Origin: JBLMZI01 sp050258755
GTDB lineage: Bacteria; Bacillota; Syntrophomonadia; Syntrophomonadales; DTU052
Assembly (NCBI GenBank): GCA_050258755.1
Contig: JBLMZI010000006.1
Coordinates: 402,735 to 466,734 of the forward strand
Direction of reading: 5' to 3'
DNA length: 64,000 bases
Shown: piece after piece, positions 45,056 through 54,700 of the stretch
Layout of the letters: each line of letters opens with the position of its first letter
How positions within the stretch are numbered: the stretch's first letter is position 1
Program-made: the position numbers and the translations under genes
Notes under the pieces: generated by a model
Database searches by the model: none
What the model was told of the DNA's origin: nothing
The model's input: the letters and a program-made list of their open reading frames with translations, nothing else

Positions 45056-47305
45056 ATGAAGCAAAAGAACCTTGTCAGTCTCATCCTGACCGCTGCCTTG
45101 CTGGTCCTGCCGCTCGGCGGCTGCGGCAAACCGGCATCCGCGCCGGCGGCAAAAGGCCGCATCATTGATCTCGGGGCACTGGCCCAACAGCGGGAAAGCG
45201 TCGTTTCGGTTCCTTTGGCACCGTTTGCACCGGAAGCCTACAAACCGAAGGTCCCTGGTTACACCGTGGCACCCGATCTCAGCAATGTCGAAAACATCGA
45301 AATGTTCAAGGACCTGACCCCGGATCAGCGCAAAATGCTCGCCACCCAGGGATTTGTCGCTGCCCCGACCGATCAGGAACAGATGTTTTACCTGTATGAG
45401 TTTAACGATTACCGGTGGATTCCAAATTTCATCACCACCGACGTCATGCTGCAGCTGCACCACGTCTTCTACGACTATACGCTGCGCAACCTGGAAAAAT
45501 CGAAACTGTTCAAGGAATGCCGGACCCTTTCTCAGGGGATGCTGACCGCCTCGATTGAAACTTACCAAGCCGTGCCGGCCGGCCCGTTAAAGCAGGCCGC
45601 ACTGAAAAACATCGCCTATTATGCTGTGCCGAATCAATTGTTGGGCCTGAAACTTCCGCGGAATACCCCGAAGGAAGCAATCATCCTGGCGAATACCGAA
45701 ATTCGCAGCATCAAGGCTCATGTCCGGGTTGTCCAAAATGCCGACGATTCGGATCAGGATCCAATGGTCGCCCCCGGTGATAAGCTGGTGAAATCATCGA
45801 TTGTACCGAACAAGATCGACTACACCCAATTCATTCCGCGCGGCCACTATACCCGTACAACTGCTTTCCGGCAATACTTCCAGGCCATGATGTGGTATGG
45901 CTTAGTTGAGCTACCCTTCAGCTATCGGGAGGGCGGCAAGATCAAACCGGCGCCGGAGCCAACCATGATGGCCATGCTAAGCACGGTTCAGCTCTGTGAA
46001 GATCCGGCCTTGTTTAAAGCCTGGAATAACATTTATGAGCCGACCCGGATGATGGTCGGCCCATCGGACGACATCACCCCACAGCAGTATCTCGGTCTGA
46101 TGCGCAAAGTGTATGGTGATCGGATTCCGCTCGGCACTCTAGCCGATGCGAAGAATCTGAAGCTGATGGCGATTGAAGGCGAAAAGCTCCCTAAACCCAG
46201 AATTGCCGTCAAAATGGCCGGCGGCGCAGCCGGCCATTCCTTCAAGTTGATGGGACAGCGCTTTATCGCCGATTCGCGCGTGTTGCAGGAGGTCAGCGAT
46301 TTCAAACGGCGGCCGATGCCTAAAGGGTTGGATGTCATGTACGCCCTTGGTTCAGACCGGGCTTACGACCTGCTGACCAAGCATTATAAAGAAGACCAAA
46401 AAGCCGCAGGCTTTCCCTATCTTAAAAAGCTGCTCCAGATGCGCGCCGAATTCGACCGGACCAAAGCCTCGATCTGGCGCTCGAACCTCTACTATGGCTG
46501 GCTTTGGACCCTGAAAGCGATTCTGATGCCGCGCGGCGATGGTTTCCCGCAATTTATGGCCAATCAGAGCTGGCAGGACAAAAGTCTTAACACCGCTCTG
46601 GCCAGCTGGACCGAACTCCGTCACGATACGATACTGTACGGCAAACAGTCAGGGGCTGAATGCGGCGGGGCCGGGGAAGAGCCACCACCGCCGCCCAAAG
46701 GCTATGTGGAACCGAATGTGGAGTTCTATGAGCGGATGCTCTGGCTGAACCAGAACACGCGGGAGAACCTGAAAGCACGCGGTCTGCTCACTCAGGATCA
46801 GGAGAACAAATTCAAGCAGATTGAGGAGATGTATCGGCTGCTGCTGCGGGTTTCCCTTAAAGAACTGGCCAATCAGCCGATCTCAGCGGAAGACAACGAT
46901 GCCATCAAAGTATTCGGTTCCTCCCTGGAAACGCTGCAGACCGCCGTTGCCAGCGACAACAAAGCATACCACTGGTACGATTTGGTAACCGAAACCGACC
47001 GTAATATGGCCTTGGTGGCCGATGTTCACACCAGTTACAATTCGGTGCTCGAAGAAGCGGTCGGAAGTCCGTACGAATTGCTGGTGGTGGTGCCGATTGA
47101 AGGCAAACTTTACCTCAACCGCGGGGTCTGCTTCTCGTATTACGAGTTTACCTGGCCGAGCAGCGACCGGCTGACCGACGAAAAATGGCAGCAAATGCTC
47201 CAGAAAAAGGAGAACCCGGCGCCGCCCTCCTGGATTCGCAGCTTTGTCAGTAAACTGCAGCTGCCGGCGCTGACAGAACTGACCGAATATGAATCGGGCT
47301 GTTAA
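45056..47305 (+). CDS. DUF3160-family lipoprotein
   Basis: 749 residues with a lipoprotein signal (lipobox LPLGGC). The body matches the DUF3160 family: the N-terminal NFITTDVMLQLHHVFYDYTL, the middle KASIWRSNLYYGWLWTLK and the C-terminal HTSYNSVLEEAVGSPYELLV and GVCFSYYEF. Members occur in many bacteria and archaea, surface-exposed and helical, of unknown activity. It forms a unit with the anchored protein upstream and the CapA-like gene downstream. Confidence 0.85.
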   Translation: MKQKNLVSLILTAALLVLPLGGCGKPASAPAAKGRIIDLGALAQQRESVVSVPLAPFAPEAYKPKVPGYTVAPDLSNVENIEMFKDLTPDQRKMLATQGFVAAPTDQEQMFYLYEFNDYRWIPNFITTDVMLQLHHVFYDYTLRNLEKSKLFKECRTLSQGMLTASIETYQAVPAGPLKQAALKNIAYYAVPNQLLGLKLPRNTPKEAIILANTEIRSIKAHVRVVQNADDSDQDPMVAPGDKLVKSSIVPNKIDYTQFIPRGHYTRTTAFRQYFQAMMWYGLVELPFSYREGGKIKPAPEPTMMAMLSTVQLCEDPALFKAWNNIYEPTRMMVGPSDDITPQQYLGLMRKVYGDRIPLGTLADAKNLKLMAIEGEKLPKPRIAVKMAGGAAGHSFKLMGQRFIADSRVLQEVSDFKRRPMPKGLDVMYALGSDRAYDLLTKHYKEDQKAAGFPYLKKLLQMRAEFDRTKASIWRSNLYYGWLWTLKAILMPRGDGFPQFMANQSWQDKSLNTALASWTELRHDTILYGKQSGAECGGAGEEPPPPPKGYVEPNVEFYERMLWLNQNTRENLKARGLLTQDQENKFKQIEEMYRLLLRVSLKELANQPISAEDNDAIKVFGSSLETLQTAVASDNKAYHWYDLVTETDRNMALVADVHTSYNSVLEEAVGSPYELLVVVPIEGKLYLNRGVCFSYYEFTWPSSDRLTDEKWQQMLQKKENPAPPSWIRSFVSKLQLPALTELTEYESGC

Positions 47306-47336
47306 CGATTGCGGCGGCACTTCCCGGAATCGACGT

Positions 47337-48281
47337 ATGAAGGCCACCTTACGGCGCGGACTGGTCATTTTTGCCGGCTTGGCCCTTGGTTTCGGAGTCT
47401 GGTGGTCCTGGGAGCAGAACCAACCGGTCCGTTTTCTGGCCGCAGGCGACATCCTGCCCGACCGGGGGGTGCGTGCGGCAATCGAACAGTATGGGGCTGA
47501 CGGGCTGTTTGAAGGCGTAACCGGGACCTTTCGCTCAGGCGATCTGGTATTGGCCAATTTGGAAGCTCCGCTGACCAACCGGAGCATTCCGCTTGCCAAG
47601 CGCATCGCTTTCCGCGGTGATTCCTCCTTCGCTCCCGCCCTGCGCCGGAGCGGAATTGATATGGTCTCGCTGGCTAACAATCACACCCTGGACTGCGGCC
47701 GGGAGGGTCTGGAAGAAACCATTGAGGCAATTCAAGACGCCGGTATCCGCTTCGTTGGCGCCGGCCGGAACGAGCGCGAAGCCCACCGTATGCGGGTGGT
47801 AACCCGGCATGGTCTTCGGATCGCATTGCTCGGGTACTCCACCTTCCCGCTCGAAGGTCTGGTTTACCAGCCGGATCGGCCCACGGTCAGTCTGGGGCGC
47901 GATCCGGGCCGGGTTGCGCGGGAAGTTCGGCAGGCCAGGCGGAAGGCTGATCTGGTGATCGTTATGTATCACTGGGGCGATGAGTTCACGCCGAAACCGA
48001 CGCGGCTGCAGCGGCAGTTGGCGCGAAACGCCATTGATGCCGGGGCAGATCTGGTACTCGGCAGTCACCCGCACGTCCTGCAGCCGATGGAAACCTATCG
48101 GGGCCGCCCCATTGTTTACAGTCTGGGGAACTTCGTCTTTGACCATAAAGGCGAAGCACAGCGCACCAGCACAATTTTCTCGTGTGAGCTAACGCGCGCC
48201 GGGGCAGGAAAAATTCGGATGATCCCGGTACGGATTCAAGACTGCCGGCCACAGCTCGCCAAGGAGCATCCCAGGCGGTGA
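47337..48281 (+). CDS. CapA-family (poly-gamma-glutamate synthesis-type) metallophosphatase-like protein
   Basis: About 314 residues, N-terminal membrane anchor (LRRGLVIFAGLALGFGVWW). Domain signature of the PGA_cap/CapA family: FLAAGDILPDRG, DLVLANLEAPLT, SLANNHTLDCG, YHWGDEF and GSHPHVLQPMETYRGRPIVYS. The His/Asp pattern resembles metallophosphoesterases. No capB/capC genes are nearby, so poly-glutamate synthesis is unlikely; an envelope role is inferred. An alternative ATG at 47289 overlaps the previous gene by 17 nt. Confidence 0.85.
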   Translation: MKATLRRGLVIFAGLALGFGVWWSWEQNQPVRFLAAGDILPDRGVRAAIEQYGADGLFEGVTGTFRSGDLVLANLEAPLTNRSIPLAKRIAFRGDSSFAPALRRSGIDMVSLANNHTLDCGREGLEETIEAIQDAGIRFVGAGRNEREAHRMRVVTRHGLRIALLGYSTFPLEGLVYQPDRPTVSLGRDPGRVAREVRQARRKADLVIVMYHWGDEFTPKPTRLQRQLARNAIDAGADLVLGSHPHVLQPMETYRGRPIVYSLGNFVFDHKGEAQRTSTIFSCELTRAGAGKIRMIPVRIQDCRPQLAKEHPRR

Positions 48282-48292
48282 TTCACAAATGT

Positions 48293-48325
48293 AAAGAGGC
48301 TGCCCCGCATGGGGCAGCCTCTTTT
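48293..48325. terminator. Terminator between capA-like and propeller/Ig genes
   Basis: Perfect 14-bp stem AAAGAGGCTGCCCC / GGGGCAGCCTCTTT, loop GCAT, plus-strand T-run; probably also used by the convergent minus-strand gene. Confidence 0.9.
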
Positions 48326-48355
48326 AATGTTGGTTATTCGATGGGTTGCTTTCGA

Positions 48356-51328
48356 TTACAGCGCCGCGCCGGTAACCGCATCAAACAGCCGGCCGTCATC
48401 GACCGCCACAGTCCCTTCGGAATGCGGCACGCTGACACTCACACTGCCCGTGGTTACTGCGCCTTTCGCATCAATGCAATCAAAGCTGATGACATAAACC
48501 CGGCCATTGCCCGACCCTGCACGCTCCGCCCGGAGGCTCGCCGTGTCAGACCCGATGCCGGAAGCATCTGGCTCCTGCTTCTTGCCACCATCCGATACCG
48601 CTTCATCGGTGGTGATGCTCTTGATCACGATGGTCAACGCATCGCCATCCGGGTCAGTCAGCCCATTGATCCTGACCGCAACCATTTTGTTGTTCGGTGG
48701 CCACAGGGTACCGATGCTGGGCGCGGCATTGGTCACGTCCGGCGGACGGTTGACGTCGATGACCGTGATCGTGATGTCTTCGACGTCATTCAGGCTGCCG
48801 TCGGTTACCTCAAAGTGAATGGCCGGGTAGCTCCCCGCCATGGTGTAGTCCGGGGACCAGGCAAAGATGCCGGTTGCCGCATCAAAAGATGCGCCGTTCG
48901 GCAGGTTGGCCGCAGAAAGCTGCACCGCGTCCCCATCCGGATCGACCGCGCTCACAGTAAACTGAAGCGTCTGGCCTTCGTCCACCGTCTTATCGCCGAT
49001 CGCATTCAGTTCCGGCGCCCGGTTGACGTTGTTCACCGTGATTGCCACAGTTTTACTGTCGGTGGCCGCGCCATCGGAAACCGTGACTGTGATCACATAG
49101 TTCCCCGCCTGGTCATATCCCGGCGTCCAGGTAAAGACACCGGATGCGCTCATCGCCGCGCCGGACGGCAGATTGGAGGCTGAGAACGTCAGCGCTTCCG
49201 CATCCGGGTCGGTGGCGGCTGCTGTAAACTGAAGAGCCTGCGCCTCATCCACCGTTTGGTCAGCGATGGGCTCCAGTACCGGCGGCCGGTTCACGTTATT
49301 AACGGTAATGGTGACAGATGCGTTATTCGAAAGACTACCGTCAGTCGCCGCAAATTGAACCGGGTAGCTGCCGCTCTGGAAGAAGTTCGGCGTCCAGTAG
49401 ACCGTACCGGATACCGCGTCAAAAACCGCGCCTTCCGGCAAGTTGGCCGCCGAAAGCGTGACCGCATCTCCGTCCGGGTCCGAAGCCGTTACCGCAAACT
49501 GCAGCGGCTGATTTTCATCCACGGTCTGGCTGCCGATCGGATTGATCACCGGCGCCCGGTTCACATTATTAACAGTAATCGTAATAGCTTCACTGACCGT
49601 AGACGTACCGTCCGTGGCCATGAAACGGACATTCGGGTAGGTTCCGGCCTGAGTGAAGTCCGGCGTCCACGAGAACACGCCGGTCGCCGCGTCAAAAGCG
49701 GCGCCTTCCGGGAGATTGTACACTGAAAGAGCAACCGCATCGCCATCCTGGTCGGAAGCCGTTACGGTAAACGTCAAGCCCTGTCCCTCATCCACGGTTT
49801 TGTCCCCAATAGAATTCAATACCGGCGGAGTAGACGCTTTATGCAGGTCAAGATCATAGAGAACCGGACTTTGCTGTCCATTCGAGATCAGCGTGGCTTT
49901 CACCTCGACAAACTGCCCGACGATCGCCGTATTGATCTGTCCGTTTACCACACTGATCCACGGTGCGCCGTCCAGGTCGGCCTGTTGATTCGCTGCCCGG
50001 GCATAAACTGTCACGCTGGTTCCCGCAGGGGCCTGCGCATTCCAGCTGATCCGGTCCCACTTGCAGTTGGGCAGGCCGCCGTCTTTCACCACGCTCCAGG
50101 TGCCTTCATGGGTCGTGATGTTCTGCAGGCTGAAACCGGTCATGTCACTGTAGGAATACGGGCCGGAGCCGGTCGGGTAAACCCCCAGAATCGCTCCGGT
50201 ATTCGGGTTAAGCTTGAACGCATTGTTCGAGCTCTGACATACCGCCCAGATAAAGCCATCCGCGTCGGCAGCGGTCCCAATGGGGGTAACTCCGCCTACG
50301 CTGCCCAGCGAGATCACCTGAAGCTGGGCACCAGCCGGGGACATCTTGACAATCGTGTTATTGCCGGAAAATGCCGCCCAGATGTTGCCGTTTCCGTCCA
50401 GGCAGATGCCTCTGCCCATGTAGCCATTGGTGCCATAATAGCTGGGAACAAAGGTATTGCCGTCAATTTTTACGATATGGGTGGACGAATACAATGCGGT
50501 CCAGCAGTTGCCGTTCCGGTCTACGGCGATGCCGTAGGTGTTTCCGCCAATCGGGATACTGCGGATCACTGCCGGACTATTGGTATTAATCACATCTATT
50601 CGGTTTCCGCCAAGATTGGAAGACCACAGGTAACCCCGGCTGTCAATCGCCGCGCCATAGGTACCCTGTGGCGTCGGCACCGGAACCACGATACCGGTTT
50701 TGGTGCCGTTCGAATCAAGTACGATATACCGGTTCATGTTGTAGAGGCCTACCCAGATCCGTCCCTGGCCGTCAATGGCCAGCGACCTGGGCAGACAGCC
50801 CGTATAAGGATCACAGAGCGTCTCGGCCACGATGGCTTCGTCCTGTCCCCACGGAAGCAGTTCGGCCCCGTCAATGCGCCCGTTGCCGTTTGTGTCCTGG
50901 GAAGTACGAATAATGCCATCCCCATTTTTGTCAGCTGGGATCGCGGCCATCTTGACCACGGTCCCGGTATTCCGGTTGCCAACCCAGCAGTTTCCCTCTT
51001 TGTCCACTGCAGTTCTCGATGGACTGGTTGACATGCTCGGGCCGGTCCGGTATCTGGCCACTTCACGCCCAGTGGTTGTGTCCAGTTTGGATACGGTTCC
51101 TTCATTGGCATTTGCAATCCAAATAAACTTGTTGGTCAGGGTATTCTTGTTCAGCTGAAGCTGATCCGCGACTTCGGTGTCGTTGACAGCCTGCAGGGTC
51201 CCCTGCGCGAAATCGCTGTTCGAGGTATACGAGTAAGTCGTACCAGGCGCCGTGTCAGCCAATGCCACAAAAGGCATTGCCATCATTGCCACACTGACCA
51301 GCAGCGCAATCATCATTTTTCTCTTCAA
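48356..51328 (-). CDS. Secreted propeller protein with four Ig/cadherin-like repeats
   Basis: About 990 residues. TTG 51328 is chosen: GGGAGG is 9 nt upstream and a signal peptide follows (MIALLVSVAMMAMPFVALA). Residues ~50-430 form a Vgb/NHL-like beta-propeller (repeats such as AIDSRGYLWSSNLGGNRID, AVDRNGNCWTALYSSTHIVK). A loop DKNGDGIIRTSQDTNGNGRID resembles a dockerin-type calcium site. Then come four ~90-residue He_PIG/cadherin-like repeats, each with IGDKTVDEGQ.LQFTV and LP.GA.FDAATG.F.W.PDF. The C-terminus has WPPNNKMVAVRI. Surface adhesion or carbohydrate binding is inferred. There is no SLH domain or LPXTG motif. Confidence 0.82.
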   Translation of the reverse strand: MKRKMMIALLVSVAMMAMPFVALADTAPGTTYSYTSNSDFAQGTLQAVNDTEVADQLQLNKNTLTNKFIWIANANEGTVSKLDTTTGREVARYRTGPSMSTSPSRTAVDKEGNCWVGNRNTGTVVKMAAIPADKNGDGIIRTSQDTNGNGRIDGAELLPWGQDEAIVAETLCDPYTGCLPRSLAIDGQGRIWVGLYNMNRYIVLDSNGTKTGIVVPVPTPQGTYGAAIDSRGYLWSSNLGGNRIDVINTNSPAVIRSIPIGGNTYGIAVDRNGNCWTALYSSTHIVKIDGNTFVPSYYGTNGYMGRGICLDGNGNIWAAFSGNNTIVKMSPAGAQLQVISLGSVGGVTPIGTAADADGFIWAVCQSSNNAFKLNPNTGAILGVYPTGSGPYSYSDMTGFSLQNITTHEGTWSVVKDGGLPNCKWDRISWNAQAPAGTSVTVYARAANQQADLDGAPWISVVNGQINTAIVGQFVEVKATLISNGQQSPVLYDLDLHKASTPPVLNSIGDKTVDEGQGLTFTVTASDQDGDAVALSVYNLPEGAAFDAATGVFSWTPDFTQAGTYPNVRFMATDGTSTVSEAITITVNNVNRAPVINPIGSQTVDENQPLQFAVTASDPDGDAVTLSAANLPEGAVFDAVSGTVYWTPNFFQSGSYPVQFAATDGSLSNNASVTITVNNVNRPPVLEPIADQTVDEAQALQFTAAATDPDAEALTFSASNLPSGAAMSASGVFTWTPGYDQAGNYVITVTVSDGAATDSKTVAITVNNVNRAPELNAIGDKTVDEGQTLQFTVSAVDPDGDAVQLSAANLPNGASFDAATGIFAWSPDYTMAGSYPAIHFEVTDGSLNDVEDITITVIDVNRPPDVTNAAPSIGTLWPPNNKMVAVRINGLTDPDGDALTIVIKSITTDEAVSDGGKKQEPDASGIGSDTASLRAERAGSGNGRVYVISFDCIDAKGAVTTGSVSVSVPHSEGTVAVDDGRLFDAVTGAAL

Positions 51329-51623
51329 ACCAACAGCCCTCCCAAAATGTATTCTTAATCCGGTTCGGCCTGTCCCTTCCCCCTGTAAACCCTCCCTTCC
51401 GAGAACGCGAATCGACCGGGTAGCCGGATGCTTCAGACCGATTATCAAAGGAATACCCGCGGATAATTGGGCACGCGGGCATTGTGGATAAATAGGATTA
51501 AAATAGGAAAATGGGCCCATTCAAGGTCTCCATTAACAATGATACCGATTATTCTGAGTATTTGTCCATGTCGAACAATGTCGTTAAATATCCTGCTGCC
51601 ATAATAGTTTCGTCTGAAAACGA

Positions 51624-51661
51624 ATAAAAAAACACCTGAGGAGATATCTCCTCAGGTGTTT
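51624..51661 (-). terminator. Terminator of the SLH-RCC1 gene
   Basis: Perfect palindrome AACACCTGAGGAGATATCTCCTCAGGTGTT with a T-run on the minus strand. Confidence 0.9.
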
Positions 51662-51700
51662 GACGGCAGTCAACAATTTCGGTTATACCCGGACATCCGC

Positions 51701-54700
51701 TTAGGCCAGGGGGAACTCGGTAGCTATGACAGGGCTGTATTTATAGCCGTCATACACGGTCGTGAAGACCACATACTGCTGCCAGTCGGGTTCTGAGTAA
51801 GGAACATTGTCAATCACGACTCCGTACTCAGTAAAGCCCTCCGGCACCGCGATATATCCGCTGCAAATCTTCCCGTCCACATTGCCGGCTGCAATAGCGG
51901 CCGGGGCGGGAGATACTATTTCTCCTTCCGGCCTAGGCACCACGGCATAATACACAACGCCGGGACTGTTAAGCTGCACTGTGATCGTGGCCTGGCCCGC
52001 ATCCACAATGCAATAGGACGGGTATTCGGCGACCATGCTCGGGTTCACCGGATGCCGGATCAGCGTGACCGGAAAGACGGTTCCGACGCCCGCCAGATTA
52101 GCCAGCGTGCGGGCCGCGGCTCCCCAGTTTACCGTCGAACCTTCAGCGGGACACGCAAGGGTAAGCGCTGATTTCGTCGCATTCCAGGTCGCGGTATAGC
52201 CACTGGGATTACTGCTTTTGGCAGCAATCTCAACGACAATATCGCTCGCACAGGCATTATCCAATGGTTCACTAAACGTCAAGGTTGCGGTTTCGCCAGG
52301 ATCAAGACTGAATGCCGTCGCTCCATCTCCCAGCGGCGTCAGGGTCGGCGCGTCCATGTCGCGGATCCTGGTTCCGAGATAACTCATCTCGGTTCCCGGC
52401 CCGCCGTCCGGGCTCGGAGCCCCCGCGGCGTCGCATGGAGGCATGCCGGAAATCGTGATAAACGGCATCTGGGCATTTTCTATATAGCTCGTGCAGTCCA
52501 CGGGATTCGGTGCGGTTAGTTTGAAGACCACTGTCCGGTTATCCTGGCTGAGGGTCACACTGTCGATCGAAAAAACTGTACGCTCCGGCACCGGACATTC
52601 GATCGTCCAGCTACCGGGAAGACTAGCTGTAGCCGGATTCAGCGGTGTCCTCGAAACGACCGTGATCGTATTCGGAGAGACCGTATTATTGACGATCATT
52701 TCCTCACTAAGCGATAGCGCTGTATAAACCGGCCCCAGCCAGCAATACGTGTCTCCCTGTCCCAGGGTTCCGTCCCCGATCAGACCGCTATTATTATCGC
52801 CCCACCCGATAATCCGGCCGCTGGCATCCTTGGCCAGCGCATATTTGTCGCCGGCGCTGATTTCTAAGATTTCTGAAAGAGCGCCGGCGGCCCCGGTGAC
52901 ATTAGCGACCTGTACCGGCGTTGCGCTTGGGCAGCCGCTTCCATCGCCCAACTGCCCGACTTCGTTGTTCCCCAAAGCCCAGACCGTTTTGGCGCTGTCC
53001 ACAGCAACCACAAAGTCCTTTGTCATCTCATCCATACCGGGTGTCGCCTTGCCTGCAGAAATAAACTTTATCATTCCTGAAAAAGCGAGCTTCTGCGGCG
53101 TTTCAGGGTGACCCGCAACCCCGGGCAGTGATTGGCTGTTTCCCCACATCCAAACACTGCCATCGCTGGTCAGCGCGAAAGCATTGTTCTCCCCCGCCGC
53201 AATCTGCGTCACCGTTCCGGTAATGCCGGTAATCTGGCGCGGCTGACCGCTGTCGCCGAGCGCCGGGTCTCCGGTCTGACCGGATCCTCCGGCACCCCAG
53301 GCCCAAACCTGGCCGCTGCCGTCCAGAGCCAGCGCAAAATTGCGGCCCGCGGAAATCGCAATGATATTCGAAAGATACCCGCTTCCATCTGACCCCACCA
53401 CGCGCTTCGGGAGCAGTGATCCAGTAGGAGGGTCCCCTTCGAGTGGCATTCCATTCAATACTTGGCTTTCATGACCCAGCGCGAAATACTCGTCTCCGCC
53501 CCAGGTCCATACGTATCCGTTGTTATCCAGGGCCATGGCAAAGTAATATCCGGCAGCGATAGCGCTGATATTCGTCAGCAGTTCGGGATAAGCCTCACTG
53601 AACACAGGAACGGCCAGGGGAATTCTGGCTGGTTGGGGAGGCGGCGGCGCCTCGACATTAAAGTTGACAGGAGGAAGCCAGCCAATATTAAGCCCCAGTT
53701 GGCCGTAGTCATTTAATCCCCAGGCGTAAACCAACCCGCCGGTGGTCAAGGCAAGACTGAACTCGCCGCCCGCCGCCGCCGCGGTTACGCTGGTTAAACC
53801 GTACACCTTCACCGGCACCGTACTGTCGGCAAAGCCCACGTCACCCGGCCTGCCGTTGCCCAATTGTCCTTCTCTGCCGTAGCCCATCGCCCAGACCGTG
53901 CCGTCATCGTTGACCAGCAGGGAATGAGAGTACCCGGCGGCGAGCGACTTAATCTCGACCGGAGCTTGACAGACCGCGGTAAAGGTTATCGTTGCAGAAG
54001 TATAGCTAGTTTTCGATGCAACCACGGTAATGGTCGCGCTTCCGCTGCTATTGCCGCTTAGAGTCAGCGTGGTTCCCGATAAACTCCAGGCTACAATGCC
54101 GGGCTGACTTGAAGATACCGTAAGCGTTGCATCCGCCGGCGAGACCGTTACCGGGACTGAAAGGGTCTCACCGGGGCGAACCGTTTTCGATGAAACGGCC
54201 GCCAGGGTAACCACCAGAGGCTCTCCCCCGCCGTCGCCACTGTCGCTCCATAAACCTAAGGTTTTGCCATTCGTGCTTTTATCCGAATCAGGGGCCGAGT
54301 GACCTTGTCCGGACGATTGCTCGACCTGGTTTAGCACTTTATCCAGGGTCTCTTTCAGCGCCTGGGCCGGTTTGTCCGGCTTATCCGATTTGTCCTGTTC
54401 TCCTTGCTTCCCTTTGTCACCCTCATCGCCTTCCGCGGCGGCGGGCGCCGGAGCCGGGACGTTCTGGGCGATCTGGGTCAACGTTTCCTGTACCCAGCTC
54501 TGCTGCTGCGCGAAGTCGGCCTGCTGGGATGGGTTCAAGGGTGCCGGTGCGCTCGGGGGAGCGCCCGAACCGGCGGTGGTCGTCGACTCCCCGGTTCCCA
54601 CATCGACCGTACTGCCGCCGGAACTGACCGATACGTCTCCGCTCCCGCCCTCGGCAACGCTCGTGCTCTGTCCGTTAGCGGTCACGGCATTGGACCAGAA

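Noticed and set aside
47337..48281. Poly-gamma-glutamate capsule synthesis
   Set aside because: Only a CapA-like protein is present; no capB or capC homologue nearby.
48278..51031. Long plus-strand open frames (301, 156 and 396 codons) opposite the propeller/Ig gene
   Set aside because: They mirror the repetitive, GC-rich minus-strand gene, have no ribosome sites and no family resemblance.
51329..51623. c-di-GMP riboswitch upstream of the propeller/Ig gene
   Set aside because: The conserved GEMM core and its paired stems are not present.
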